Shown here piece by piece: positions 21,924-30,128 of a stretch of DNA of 32,269 nucleotides. Location: positions 1 through 32,269 of the forward strand of contig UQFM01000015.1 of the NCBI GenBank assembly GCA_900540295.1, written 5' to 3'. Position 1 is the stretch's first letter. Each line of letters starts with the position of its first letter. The notes under the pieces are model-generated. The model saw nothing but the letters and a program-made list of their open reading frames with translations. It ran no database searches and was not told where the DNA came from. The stretch is from an uncultured Oscillospiraceae bacterium. Lineage in GTDB: Bacteria; Bacillota; Clostridia; Oscillospirales; Acutalibacteraceae. A program made the position numbers and the translations under genes.

Positions 21924-24200
21924 ATGCGGCAAACGGTAAATCTGAATCACAAATGGGCGTTTTCCAAAGAGGCGGCAGAAGTACCTGCGGAATTTCCGAA
22001 AAACTGGGTGTTTGTCAATCTGCCGCACACATGGAATGCGATTGACGGGCAGGACGGCGGGAACGATTACTACCGCGGCACTTGTTATTATGCCAAGCAG
22101 ATTTTAAAATCCGAACTGCCTCAAAACGCACGGTATTATTTGGAATTTTGCGGTGCGAATGCTTCGGCACAGGTGTATTGGAACGGCGAATGTATCGGCA
22201 GACACGACGGCGGATATTCCACATTCCGTACGGAAATTTCCGAAGCCTTGCAGGAGGAAAATCTGTTGGTCGTCTCGGTGGACAACGGTGAAAACGAAAC
22301 GGTATATCCGCAAATGGCGGACTTTACCTTTTACGGCGGACTGTACCGCGACGTCAATCTGATTGCGGTCAGCGACGCACACTTCGACCTTGAATATTAC
22401 GGCGGAAGCGGCATTGCCGTTACGCCGACGGTACAGGGCGACAGCGCGCAGGTGCGCGTGCAGGTGTTCTTAAATTCCGTAAAAAAGGGACAGTCCCTTT
22501 TTTACTGTTTGCAGGACAGAGACGGCAAGCACGTTTCCGAAGCGGTCTGTACCGCCGACTGTACCGAGGTCACCATGGAAATTCCGAAGGTACACCTTTG
22601 GCACGGACGAAAAAGTCCGTATCTGTATACTGCCTGTGCCGAGCTGCGGGAAAACGGCGAAGTGCTTGACCGTGTGTCCGCTCGATTCGGGTGCCGCAGT
22701 TTCCGTATCGATGCCGAAAAGGGCTTTATTCTGAACGGCGAACCGTATCCGCTGCGCGGTGTTTCCCGCCATCAGGACCGATGGGGGCTCGGCAATGCGC
22801 TTTTGCCCGAACATCACGAAGAAGATATGGATTTGATTTGCGAGCTGGGGGCAACCACGGTTCGGTTGGCTCATTATCAGCATGACCGATATTTTTACGA
22901 CCTTTGCGACGAACGGGGATTGGTTGTCTGGGCGGAGATTCCGTATATTTCAAAGCATATGCCGAAAGCGTCCGAAAATGCGGAAGCACAGCTGCGCGAA
23001 CTGATTGTACAGAATTACAATCACCCGAGTATTGTCGTTTGGGGACTTTCCAATGAAATCACGATGAACGGCTCGGATGCGGATTTGCTGGAAACCCACA
23101 AGCACTTAAACGCTTTGGCGCACGAGTTAGATTCGACACGCCCGACAACGGTTGCGGTTGTATCAATGTGTGATATGCACGATCCGTATTTAAAGATTCC
23201 TGATGTCATTTCCTACAATCACTATTTCGGTTGGTACGGCGGCGACACGGCAATGAACGGTCCGTGGCTCGACCGTTTTCACGAAACCTTTCCCGATTTG
23301 CCCATCGGTGTGAGCGAATACGGCTGTGAGGGTCTGGACTGGCACACATCGGACCCTGTGCAGGGGGATTATACCGAGGAATACCAAGCCTATTACCATG
23401 AGGAACTGATTAAACAGCTGTTCACAAGACCGTATCTATGGGCAACGCACGTGTGGAATATGTTTGATTTCGGTGCGGACGCACGAAATGAGGGTGGCGA
23501 AAACGGGCAAAATCACAAAGGACTTGTGACTTTTGACCGAAAATATAAAAAAGATGCGTTTTATGCGTATAAGGCGTGGCTGTCCGATGAGCCGTTTGTG
23601 CACATTTGCGGCAAGCGATACACGGAACGCACCGAAGAGGTGACAAAGGTCACCGTGTATTCCAATCTGCCGACGGTCGAGCTGTTCCGAAACGGCGAAA
23701 GCATAGACCGACAGACAAGCAGGGAGCATTTCTTCTATTTCGATGTGCCGAATATCGGAGAATCGCGTATAGAAGCCGTTGCGGGCGAGGTAACGGATGG
23801 ATTTGTACTGCAAAAGGTCGATTCCTTCCCCGAAAAATACCGTCTGAAAGAAAAAGGTGCGGTTCTCAACTGGTTTGACATCACCGCACCCGAGGGGTAT
23901 TTTTCGTTAAATGACAAATTGAGCGAGATTTTGGAAACCGACGAAGGAAAAAAGATATTTTTCACATTCGCCGAAGCCTTGAACCGCAAGGGCAAAGGCG
24001 AAAAAATCGCGGGCTTTACAATGGGGGCGGATATGCTCAAAATGCTCGGCGGATTTACTGTTCTGCGGTTGACGGGATTGCTCGGTACAGCAGGCGTACA
24101 GGTTGAAAAGGACGAGCTGCTGGAACTGAACCGTCAATTAAATCAAATTCCGAGAGCGAGCAATATTGCCCCCTCTGACGAGGGGGCTGGCACGCCGTAG
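21924..24200 (+). CDS. GH2 glycoside hydrolase (beta-galactosidase/beta-glucuronidase type)
   Basis: A 758-residue enzyme with AAGGAG before ATG 21924. The order is jelly-roll domain (1-160, with LPHTWNAIDGQDGGNDYYRGTC and WNGECIGRHDGGYS), Ig-like domain (about 160-265), then the catalytic TIM barrel. The barrel carries the acid/base Glu378 in VVWGLSNEIT and the nucleophile Glu465 in GVSEYGCEG, with NHPSIVVW preceding. After the barrel come a further beta domain and a helical end (DELLELNRQLNQ). No signal peptide, so the enzyme is cytoplasmic and would act on sugars imported by the upstream symporter. The last dozen residues (IAPSDEGAGTP) and the TAG stop are encoded by an intergenic repeat (24168-24215) that has replaced the original end of the gene. 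Galactosidase and glucuronidase activity cannot be told apart with certainty. Confidence 0.92.
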   Translation: MRQTVNLNHKWAFSKEAAEVPAEFPKNWVFVNLPHTWNAIDGQDGGNDYYRGTCYYAKQILKSELPQNARYYLEFCGANASAQVYWNGECIGRHDGGYSTFRTEISEALQEENLLVVSVDNGENETVYPQMADFTFYGGLYRDVNLIAVSDAHFDLEYYGGSGIAVTPTVQGDSAQVRVQVFLNSVKKGQSLFYCLQDRDGKHVSEAVCTADCTEVTMEIPKVHLWHGRKSPYLYTACAELRENGEVLDRVSARFGCRSFRIDAEKGFILNGEPYPLRGVSRHQDRWGLGNALLPEHHEEDMDLICELGATTVRLAHYQHDRYFYDLCDERGLVVWAEIPYISKHMPKASENAEAQLRELIVQNYNHPSIVVWGLSNEITMNGSDADLLETHKHLNALAHELDSTRPTTVAVVSMCDMHDPYLKIPDVISYNHYFGWYGGDTAMNGPWLDRFHETFPDLPIGVSEYGCEGLDWHTSDPVQGDYTEEYQAYYHEELIKQLFTRPYLWATHVWNMFDFGADARNEGGENGQNHKGLVTFDRKYKKDAFYAYKAWLSDEPFVHICGKRYTERTEEVTKVTVYSNLPTVELFRNGESIDRQTSREHFFYFDVPNIGESRIEAVAGEVTDGFVLQKVDSFPEKYRLKEKGAVLNWFDITAPEGYFSLNDKLSEILETDEGKKIFFTFAEALNRKGKGEKIAGFTMGADMLKMLGGFTVLRLTGLLGTAGVQVEKDELLELNRQLNQIPRASNIAPSDEGAGTP

Positions 24201-24215
24201 GCGTGACTGGGGGAG
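24168..24215 (+). repeat. Double-hairpin intergenic repeat, copy 1
   Basis: A 48-base element made of GCCCCCTC-TGAC-GAGGGGGC, a TGG linker, CACGCC-GTA-GGCGTG, then ACTGGGGGAG. A second copy at 24327-24373 has different bases but the same pairings. It overlaps the 3' end and stop codon of the GH2 gene. I know elements of this style from intergenic regions of gut Ruminococcaceae-type genomes. There is no T run after it, so it is not a simple terminator. Confidence 0.85.
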
Positions 24216-24235
24216 AGATGAAGTTTGCAAAACCT

Positions 24236-24264
24236 TGTCATTCTGCACCGCAGGCGAAGAATTT
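24236..24264 (+). repeat. Short dispersed repeat (TCATTCTG...GAAGAAT type), diverged copy
   Basis: Matches the copies at 24701-24728 and 30966-30992 in the outer parts (TGTCATTCTG and CGAAGAAT), with a changed middle. It is gene-free, within the stretch 24201-24845. Confidence 0.7.
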
Positions 24265-24326
24265 CCAACAGAACAAAGTAAATTTGATGTACACGTAGGG
24301 GCGTTATAATTAGCAAACCTATTTCC

Positions 24327-24373
24327 GCTCCCTCTGTGAGGGAGCTGGCACGGCGTAGCCGTGACTGAGGGAG
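24327..24373 (+). repeat. Double-hairpin intergenic repeat, copy 2
   Basis: GCTCCCTC-TGT-GAGGGAGC, TGG, CACGGC-GTA-GCCGTG, ACTGAGGGAG. Compared with copy 1, both stems differ by paired, compensating changes. The tail GAGGGAG can also pair fully with the first arm, giving an alternative fold. Confidence 0.88.
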
Positions 24374-24411
24374 TTGTTCCTCGTCCGTCCGCAAAATCTT
24401 ATCAAATTTCG

Positions 24412-24438
24412 ACGGGCGCGCAATGCACGCCCCTACGG
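24412..24438 (+). repeat. GGGCG...CGCCCCTACGG repeat, copy 1
   Basis: Short palindromic core (GGGCG...CGCCC) followed by CTACGG. The end CGCCCCTACGG is shared with 24454-24482 and 31022-31077, and an inverted half copy (CGTAGGGGCG) lies near 24294. Confidence 0.7.
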
Positions 24439-24453
24439 TTCGCAGAAATTTTT

Positions 24454-24482
24454 GCGGGCGATTCGTGAATCGCCCCTACGGG
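24454..24482 (+). repeat. GGGCG...CGCCCCTACGG repeat, copy 2
   Basis: Perfect 9-bp stem GGGCGATTC / GAATCGCCC with a 2-base loop (24456-24475), then CCTACGGG-type tail. The remainder of the gap (24483-24700) holds GC-rich fragments (a CTGCCTCGCAGAC palindrome near 24640 and CCCCTGTCAGGGG near 24658) but no gene that I can support. Confidence 0.75.
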
Positions 24483-24700
24483 TTGGTGCAGATGTTTTTC
24501 ATATCGTAGGGACAGGTCTTGCGGCTGTTCGTTTGCGGGTTGCCGACCCCGACAGATTAGTGCATCACCGTTGATTTTTACAAAATCCAACCTTGCTCGG
24601 GCGGGCGTGGATTTTCTCCGAAAACGGGCACCCTTTTGTCTGCCTCGCAGACATTTCCCCTGTCAGGGGAATAACCCGCTCCTATAAATTTGCAAAAAAC

Positions 24701-24728
24701 TGTCATTCTGAGCGTTAGCGAAGAATCT
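24701..24728 (+). repeat. Short dispersed repeat (TCATTCTG...GAAGAATCT type)
   Basis: Reads TGTCATTCTGAGCG, TTAG, CGAAGAATCT. Nearly identical to 30966-30992. Short repeats of this kind are scattered through many gut bacterial genomes. Confidence 0.8.
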
Positions 24729-24779
24729 CCCATAGCACAAGGTACGTCTGCACGAAACCGCCCCCTACTATATAAACAA

Positions 24780-24818
24780 CCGCCCCTGTCCGAACAGGTT
24801 TTGTTCGGGCGGGGGCGG
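24780..24818 (-). terminator. Terminator of the ABC exporter operon
   Basis: On the minus strand CCGCCCC and CCGAAC arms pair with GTTCGG and GGGGCGG around a small internal loop, followed by TTGTTTAT. It begins about 28 bases after the stop codon at 24846. On the plus strand it is followed by CTTCTTTTT and so may also stop transcription coming from the GH2 operon. Confidence 0.8.
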
Positions 24819-24845
24819 CTTCTTTTTGCTTTTTACAAGTTTGAA

Positions 24846-27341
24846 TTATTGATAGTAGCTGTCCGCAGGGGCGTTCTTTGCAATGCCTGCTTTTGCCGAT
24901 TCGGGCATTTTGTCTGCGCGGACATACGTTTTCGCGTAGGTGCCGTCTGTGTAGGCAAGCACCACAATATAATCTGTGGGGGAGAGCATAGCGCGGGTAA
25001 CCGTATTTTTCCGAATTTCTTCCATCAATGCTTTGTCGGAAGAATTGAAGTTTTGCGGCTTGTCTCTTTCATCGAAGTAGTCGCCAGCCGCTGTAATTTC
25101 AGTGAAAGCGTTTTTATCCATACTGCTTTCCGAGAGGAATTCGCAGGCAAGGTCTTCTCGGTAGTAAATCCAGTCGTCTATATAAGAACGCGTAAACATT
25201 TGTGAAACCTGTATACCGTAAACGTTTTTCAGCTCCTTGTCGCCGACCATTGCATCATAGTAACCGACGGATTTTAAGAACGCCACGGTATTTGTCATAT
25301 CCGAGGTGATGAAGAAATCAGGCTGACCGTAGTTTATGGACTTTCCGGAGAAAACATCCTCCTGTTCGGGCATAACGGAATCTGCATATTCGTGCATAGC
25401 ACCGTTACTGTCTATAGCCACGGTTGTAGGTTTGCCCGTCTCTTCATCCACTGAAGATACAAAGCTGATAACGCCGAGCGTTTCGGCAGGATTGTAACGG
25501 TTTTCCGCAGTTTGTGCCGATAAATCCTGATACAGGCAGTCGAGCAGCTTTGCACGCTGTTCGGCAGTCAGCTCCATTTGCGTTTCTGTGCTCAGGGTTT
25601 TGTTGTACAGACGCACGTCCTCGCCCTCGCGTACTTGGCGGATATAGAGATATTCTGCATATGCCTGACGGGTTTCGGCGGGTACACCCTCGGTTTCTTT
25701 CGGCATTTCCACTACCTTGACTTCATCCTTGAAAATCTTTTTGTAAACGGACTGCTGATAATCGGTTTCGTCCGCTTTTTGTAATTCTTTGAGAATTTCC
25801 GCCGACACGCCGTAGTAACAGCGCAAAACCTCTTTGCCGTTTTTCAGCTTATAAACGATTTTCACGGAGATGGGATAGTTGCCGTTGAAATCGCTGTCGA
25901 GCTTTGTGGCCTCCGTTTTACCCGCAGCAACCAATTTTTCGTGCACATTGCGCACAAAATCAATATCCTTTTCATTGGTGTATTCGCCGTAGGGCTGTGT
26001 GTTCGCCGTAGGCAGACCCATCATATAGTGGTAGCTGTAACTTGTGTTCGTCATTGCATAATTGGTGTTGGGCATCGTGATTTGCGCCGATTGAATATCA
26101 GCCGTTTCGGGGATTTTATTTGCCGCGCCGAAATAGCCTGTTGCGAAGAATACGAAGATGACGGCAACGATTGCCAGCTGTATGGGCAATGCAGGCAGTT
26201 CCTTTACGAATTGGCGCACATTGCGCAGCAGCAGGAAGCTTAAGCCCACATAAATCACCGCGAATACAACTGCGCCGACGGCGACAGCGACTGCCATACC
26301 CTTTGCGCGCATGACGTCAAACGTGAGGACGAAGCCGAAAATGCCGACCAAGAAAGTACCGATGAAGTTCATTACGCGGTTTTTGCCGAGGAAGCCGCCG
26401 ATTTCCGCCTTACGGCGTTTGTAGAAAAACATACCGCCGAGGAACAGAACCGCAACGACTGCAAGCCACAGCACCACGGGCAGGAAATTCGGCGCGCTCC
26501 AGGCGACTGCCCCGCCGTTATCATAGCTTGTGACCTGGCCTTTTGCGTCTGCTAAAGAATAGGTGAACAGACCTTTTGACAAATAGCGCAGGGGATTAAA
26601 GTTTTCAAAGGTTTTTGTGAGTGAAGCGGAAGTGTCACCGATATAGATGCTGCTTGTGGAAAAATCTGTACCCAAAGGCGTGCCGAGTACGAGTTTTTCA
26701 ATTAAAACCTGCAAACAGCGGAACAGGATTTCGGGGAACAGAATCAAAATTCCCGAGAACAGCGCGCCTTCAAATACCGTACCGACCAAGGTGAACACCA
26801 TTGCCGTGATTGTATAGGAAACCGCGGCAACCGAGAACATACCGAGCGTCAGATAGGCGAATGCGGGGAACATAAATTTGTTCGTGCCGAGTACGGAAAT
26901 GTTGGCAATCAGCGAAACGAGCATCGGGAGAAGCACGGAAAGCGCAATCAGCGTAAGACCCGAAAGGTACTTAGCGGTAAACAGCTTTTGCCGTTTAATG
27001 CCGAGGCTGTAATACACATTGACGGTCTTTTTGCCGGTGATGAATTTAAACGTCGTAATACCGACCAGCAGTCCGACGCCGATGAGCCCCGCAAGCACGA
27101 AATAGCGGTATATTTCCATGCCCTGTGTGAACATAAATGAAAACTGCTCTTTGAAGTTGATAACGGAAACATCACCTGTTTCTCTGTTTACCGAGGTGTT
27201 GTTGCGGAAAGTCATAATCGGCATAACCGCGAAGAAAAGGCTTAAAAACACCGTGTTCAGAATCGCGAACAGAGAATTGTCCCGCAGTCCCGTGCGGTAG
27301 GCATAACCGAAGTTATTTTGCAAAGATTTGCGTGAAGTCAT
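24846..27341 (-). CDS. ABC exporter permease with large extracytoplasmic domain
   Basis: An 831-residue membrane protein with GGAGGGAACAGATT before ATG 27341; it overlaps the end of the ATPase gene by 29 bases. Residues about 20-410 hold some ten transmembrane segments. The motif 'TFKFITGKKTVNVYYSLGIKRQKLFTAKYLSG' is characteristic of ABC-2-type permeases of Clostridia in which the second helix is followed by 'xYSLGIxRxxLF'. Residues 420-831 are a large outer region with no TM segment, resembling the DUF6449 type, in two lobes (YDAMVGDKELKNVYG and DYIVVLAYTDGTYAKTYV in the last). The pair probably exports or senses an envelope or peptide compound; the substrate is unknown. Confidence 0.87.
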   Translation of the reverse strand: MTSRKSLQNNFGYAYRTGLRDNSLFAILNTVFLSLFFAVMPIMTFRNNTSVNRETGDVSVINFKEQFSFMFTQGMEIYRYFVLAGLIGVGLLVGITTFKFITGKKTVNVYYSLGIKRQKLFTAKYLSGLTLIALSVLLPMLVSLIANISVLGTNKFMFPAFAYLTLGMFSVAAVSYTITAMVFTLVGTVFEGALFSGILILFPEILFRCLQVLIEKLVLGTPLGTDFSTSSIYIGDTSASLTKTFENFNPLRYLSKGLFTYSLADAKGQVTSYDNGGAVAWSAPNFLPVVLWLAVVAVLFLGGMFFYKRRKAEIGGFLGKNRVMNFIGTFLVGIFGFVLTFDVMRAKGMAVAVAVGAVVFAVIYVGLSFLLLRNVRQFVKELPALPIQLAIVAVIFVFFATGYFGAANKIPETADIQSAQITMPNTNYAMTNTSYSYHYMMGLPTANTQPYGEYTNEKDIDFVRNVHEKLVAAGKTEATKLDSDFNGNYPISVKIVYKLKNGKEVLRCYYGVSAEILKELQKADETDYQQSVYKKIFKDEVKVVEMPKETEGVPAETRQAYAEYLYIRQVREGEDVRLYNKTLSTETQMELTAEQRAKLLDCLYQDLSAQTAENRYNPAETLGVISFVSSVDEETGKPTTVAIDSNGAMHEYADSVMPEQEDVFSGKSINYGQPDFFITSDMTNTVAFLKSVGYYDAMVGDKELKNVYGIQVSQMFTRSYIDDWIYYREDLACEFLSESSMDKNAFTEITAAGDYFDERDKPQNFNSSDKALMEEIRKNTVTRAMLSPTDYIVVLAYTDGTYAKTYVRADKMPESAKAGIAKNAPADSYYQ

Positions 27342-28221
27342 AATCTGTTCCCTCCATTTCGTCTAAGAATACTTCCTCTAAGGAAAGCGGCAGACTCTCG
27401 ACCATCGCGGGGGAGAGCGTTTGCAGTTTGGCGGCAGTTTCCTGCTCATCGCCTTTGACGGTAATCACGAGCATTTTGCCGTCCTTTTTAAAGGATTTCA
27501 CATCTATGCCAAGCTGTCGGAGCTGTGCTTCGGACACATCCTCCGAGAATACCAAGCGGAATTTTGCGCGGTTCTGACTTAAATCGGAAATGGATGCGTC
27601 TAAGACAAGCTTTTTGCCGTTAATCAGACCGAAGTGGTCGCAAAGCCCCTCCAATTCATGCAAATCGTGCGAGGAAACGATAATAGAAGCGTTTTTTTCT
27701 TCCATATATTCGTGAATCATGTTTTTAATCAGCGCACGCTTTGCGGGGTCGAGCCCGTCAAAGGTTTCGTCGAACAGCATAAACGACGGCTGTGTGGCAA
27801 AGCCCAAAACAATTTCCGCCTGTCTCTGCATACCTTTGGAAAAGCCGTTCAAACGCGCTTTGGTGTCCAACCCGAACACCTCCGCCAGCTTGTGAAAGGT
27901 GTCAAAGCTGAAATCGGGATAATAGCCGTTGTAAAACTTTGCCATTTTTTCCATGCTGGAATACGCCTGGAAGTAGATGTCATCGGGCACATAGAACATA
28001 TGCTGTTTCATGCGCTCGTTGTCGAATGCGTCCTCGCCGTCTAAGAGCACACGCCCTGCCTCCGCCTTATAGACGCCTGTAATGGTTTTTAAAAGTGTGG
28101 TTTTACCCGCGCCGTTGTAGCCGATTAAGCCGTAAAGCGAGCCGTTGCCCACTTGAAAGCTGATATCACTGATCGCGGTAAAGTCACCGAAGCGTTTGGT
28201 TACGCCCTGCACTTCAATCAT
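27313..28221 (-). CDS. ABC transporter ATP-binding protein
   Basis: A 302-residue ATPase with AAAGGAGGTTTTCCA before ATG 28221. It has Walker A GYNGAGKT (34-41), Q-loop region, signature FSKGMQRQ, Walker B FMLFDETFDGLD and H-loop SSHD. The last 90 residues form the accessory C-terminal domain common in ABC-2 exporters (GDEQETAAKLQTLSPAMVE...). It is coupled to the permease gene by overlap and driven by the promoter at 28253-28281. No regulator gene lies beside it. Confidence 0.92.
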   Translation of the reverse strand: MIEVQGVTKRFGDFTAISDISFQVGNGSLYGLIGYNGAGKTTLLKTITGVYKAEAGRVLLDGEDAFDNERMKQHMFYVPDDIYFQAYSSMEKMAKFYNGYYPDFSFDTFHKLAEVFGLDTKARLNGFSKGMQRQAEIVLGFATQPSFMLFDETFDGLDPAKRALIKNMIHEYMEEKNASIIVSSHDLHELEGLCDHFGLINGKKLVLDASISDLSQNRAKFRLVFSEDVSEAQLRQLGIDVKSFKKDGKMLVITVKGDEQETAAKLQTLSPAMVESLPLSLEEVFLDEMEGTDYDFTQIFAK

Positions 28222-28252
28222 TGGAAAACCTCCTTTAGTTTTTTACAAGTCC

Positions 28253-28281
28253 ATTATGCCGAATCTGCGCCCGAAAGTCAA
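28253..28281 (-). promoter_or_regulatory. Promoter of the ABC exporter operon
   Basis: On the minus strand TTGACT (28276-28281), 17-base spacer, CATAAT (28253-28258). Both hexamers match the sigma-A consensus in five of six positions. It lies between the mtaB terminator and the ribosome site. Confidence 0.82.
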
Positions 28282-28286
28282 CAAAA

Positions 28287-28324
28287 TGCACCGCATTGTT
28301 ACTTTTCTGTAAGAATGCGGTGCA
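28287..28324 (-). terminator. Terminator downstream of mtaB
   Basis: Perfect 11-bp stem (TGCACCGCATT at 28287-28297, complement at 28314-28324) with a 16-base loop, followed on the minus strand by TTTTGTTG. It sits about 38 bases after the mtaB stop and just before the exporter promoter. Confidence 0.75.
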
Positions 28325-28361
28325 AAGCGTTTCTTTCTTGTTAACTTTTTTGTAAGAATTT

Positions 28362-29651
28362 TTACAGAATCTTTCCCACAGCGTTTTCCCCGTCTGTTTC
28401 GGTGATTTTAACACGGACGAGGTCTCCTGCACGGCAGTGTTCGGCGGTAAATAAAACGGGCGTATAATTTGCCGTGTAGCCGAAATGCTGTCCGTTTTCG
28501 GTTTTATGCTCGCAAAGCACCTCTACGGTTTTACCGATTTGCCGTTTCAAGAAAGCGGTGCGCAGACGCTTAGCCGTATCCAGCAGTACGGCGGCGCGTG
28601 CTTCCTTGACGGACTTTTCAACTTGCCCGTCAAAATCTGCCGCGCGCGTGCCTTGCCGCACGGAGTAGGGGAATACGTGAATTTTCTCAAACCCGACGGT
28701 TTCGGCAAACTGCACGCTCTCCTGAAAATCCGCATCGGTTTCCCCTGCAAAGCCGACCATCATATCCGTAGTCAGTGTGCAGTCGGGGAATGCCGCGCGC
28801 AGTTTCTTTGCGAGCGTCAGGTATTCTGCGGCGGTGTAGTGACGGTTCATCTGCTTTAAGGTGCGGTCACAGCCGCTTTGTAAGGAGATATGAAACTGCC
28901 CGCACAGCTTCGGAAGCTTCGAGAGCGCATCAATCACTTCATCCGACATATGGTCGGGCTCCAAGGAACCCAAACGCACGCGCAAAATTCCCGCGGGGCG
29001 GCTCGCCGCTTCCACGGCATCCGCAAAGCTTTCGCCGCTGTCTTTGCCGTAGGCGGAAAGATTGATGCCCACCAGCACCAATTCACGGAATCCTTTGTCG
29101 CTTAAGGTTTGCGCCTCGCGTGCAATATCCGCAATCGGTTTGGAGCGGACTCTGCCGCGCGCGGTGGGGATAATGCAATAGGCGCAAAAACGGTCACAGC
29201 CGTCCTCTATTTTTAAATTGGCGCGGGTGCGCTCATTGAAATCCGTAATCAAATCGCCTAAAAACGGTTCGCCGCTTTGGTGCTGCGATACCGCGAAAAC
29301 ACGTTCGCGCGATGCGAAAAACGCGGAAAGCTTTTGGGGCAGTAAGCAGTTGTTTTTGTTGCCGAGCACAATATCCGCCGCGTCTAAAGCCTGTGCCTGC
29401 GCGGGGAATGCCTGCGGCATACAGCCGGTCAAAACCACGGCGCTTTGCGGAAAATTGCGTTTCAGCCGCCGCACGGTCTGCCGTGTTTTGCGATCACTTT
29501 CGGCGGTAACGGTACAGGAATTCACCACAAAAACATCGGTGTTTTCGTCCTGCAAAGTGACTGTGTAACCGTTTTTTTGCAGTAACTCTGTCAGTTCCTG
29601 CGTTTCGTATTGATTGACCTTACAGCCAAGGGTATAAAATTTTACATGCAT
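28362..29651 (-). CDS. mtaB: tRNA (t6A37) methylthiotransferase MtaB
   Basis: A 429-residue protein starting at ATG 29651. It has the three parts of the methylthiotransferase family. An N-terminal UPF0004 domain carries Cys10 (YTLGCKVNQYE), Cys46 (NSCTVT) and Cys77 (TGCMPQ), ligands of the auxiliary [4Fe-4S] cluster. A radical-SAM core carries CxxxCxxC (Cys152, Cys156, Cys159 in GCDRFCAYC), with the conserved RVRLGSLEP and HISLQSGCD. The third part is a C-terminal TRAM domain (about 368-429). The GCKVNQYET start and NSCTVT are typical of MtaB rather than MiaB or RimO. It converts t6A to ms2t6A at position 37 of tRNAs decoding ANN codons. Transcribed alone, with a terminator after it. Confidence 0.94.
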   Translation of the reverse strand: MHVKFYTLGCKVNQYETQELTELLQKNGYTVTLQDENTDVFVVNSCTVTAESDRKTRQTVRRLKRNFPQSAVVLTGCMPQAFPAQAQALDAADIVLGNKNNCLLPQKLSAFFASRERVFAVSQHQSGEPFLGDLITDFNERTRANLKIEDGCDRFCAYCIIPTARGRVRSKPIADIAREAQTLSDKGFRELVLVGINLSAYGKDSGESFADAVEAASRPAGILRVRLGSLEPDHMSDEVIDALSKLPKLCGQFHISLQSGCDRTLKQMNRHYTAAEYLTLAKKLRAAFPDCTLTTDMMVGFAGETDADFQESVQFAETVGFEKIHVFPYSVRQGTRAADFDGQVEKSVKEARAAVLLDTAKRLRTAFLKRQIGKTVEVLCEHKTENGQHFGYTANYTPVLFTAEHCRAGDLVRVKITETDGENAVGKIL

Positions 29652-29726
29652 TTGGAAATCCTCTTGTGATTTGGTATTGCAGTATAGAAATCCCTTTGTT
29701 CGGGTACACTACAAAACGGTGATAAA

Positions 29727-30116
29727 ATGAAAAAAATTCAGGAATTTTTTTGCGTATATTCGCTCGGTGCAATCGTCTATTGCCTGATAGAAGTGCTGTT
29801 CCGCGGCTTTACGCATTGGACAATGGGCTTAACGGGCGGTGCGGCACTGTTGGGCATTTACGGCGTCAACGAAAAATATAAGGATGTACCGCTGTATAAA
29901 CGCTGTTTGATGGGATGCGGTATCATTACGGTTTTGGAACTGTTGGTCGGACTGCTCGTCAACAAGGTGTTCCGACTGCACGTGTGGGATTACAGCGCGC
30001 GCCCCTTGAATATATTCGGACAAATCTGTCCGCTGTTTTCCTTTTTGTGGTTTTTACTGTGCTTTCCCGCCTGTTTGCTGTGTAAATTTTTAAAAAAGCA
30101 GTTTACAAATTCGTAA
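29727..30116 (+). CDS. Small four-helix membrane protein, CmpB-like ('putative ABC transporter permease' family)
   Basis: A 129-residue protein with GGTGATAAA before ATG 29727. It has four hydrophobic segments, a conserved MGLTGG in the first loop and LELLVGLLVNKVFRLHVWDYS. The latter matches the CmpB / 'ABC-transporter type IV' family (typically ELxxGxxxxxxxxxxxWDYS). Members are widespread in Clostridia and are often annotated as transporter subunits without evidence. It is divergent from mtaB and convergent with the hydrolase gene, with only 12 bases between stops and a weak 6-bp inverted repeat. Function unproven. Confidence 0.85.
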   Translation: MKKIQEFFCVYSLGAIVYCLIEVLFRGFTHWTMGLTGGAALLGIYGVNEKYKDVPLYKRCLMGCGIITVLELLVGLLVNKVFRLHVWDYSARPLNIFGQICPLFSFLWFLLCFPACLLCKFLKKQFTNS

Positions 30117-30128
30117 AGTGAAATTGCT

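Noticed and set aside
24160..24740. Repeated palindromes that could suggest a CRISPR array
   Set aside because: Copies belong to different families, spacing is irregular, and there is no constant repeat with equal-length spacers and no cas gene.
24690..25205. Plus-strand frame of 171 codons starting in the repeat B copy
   Set aside because: The first part is a translation of repeats and the terminator, the rest is antisense to the exporter permease.
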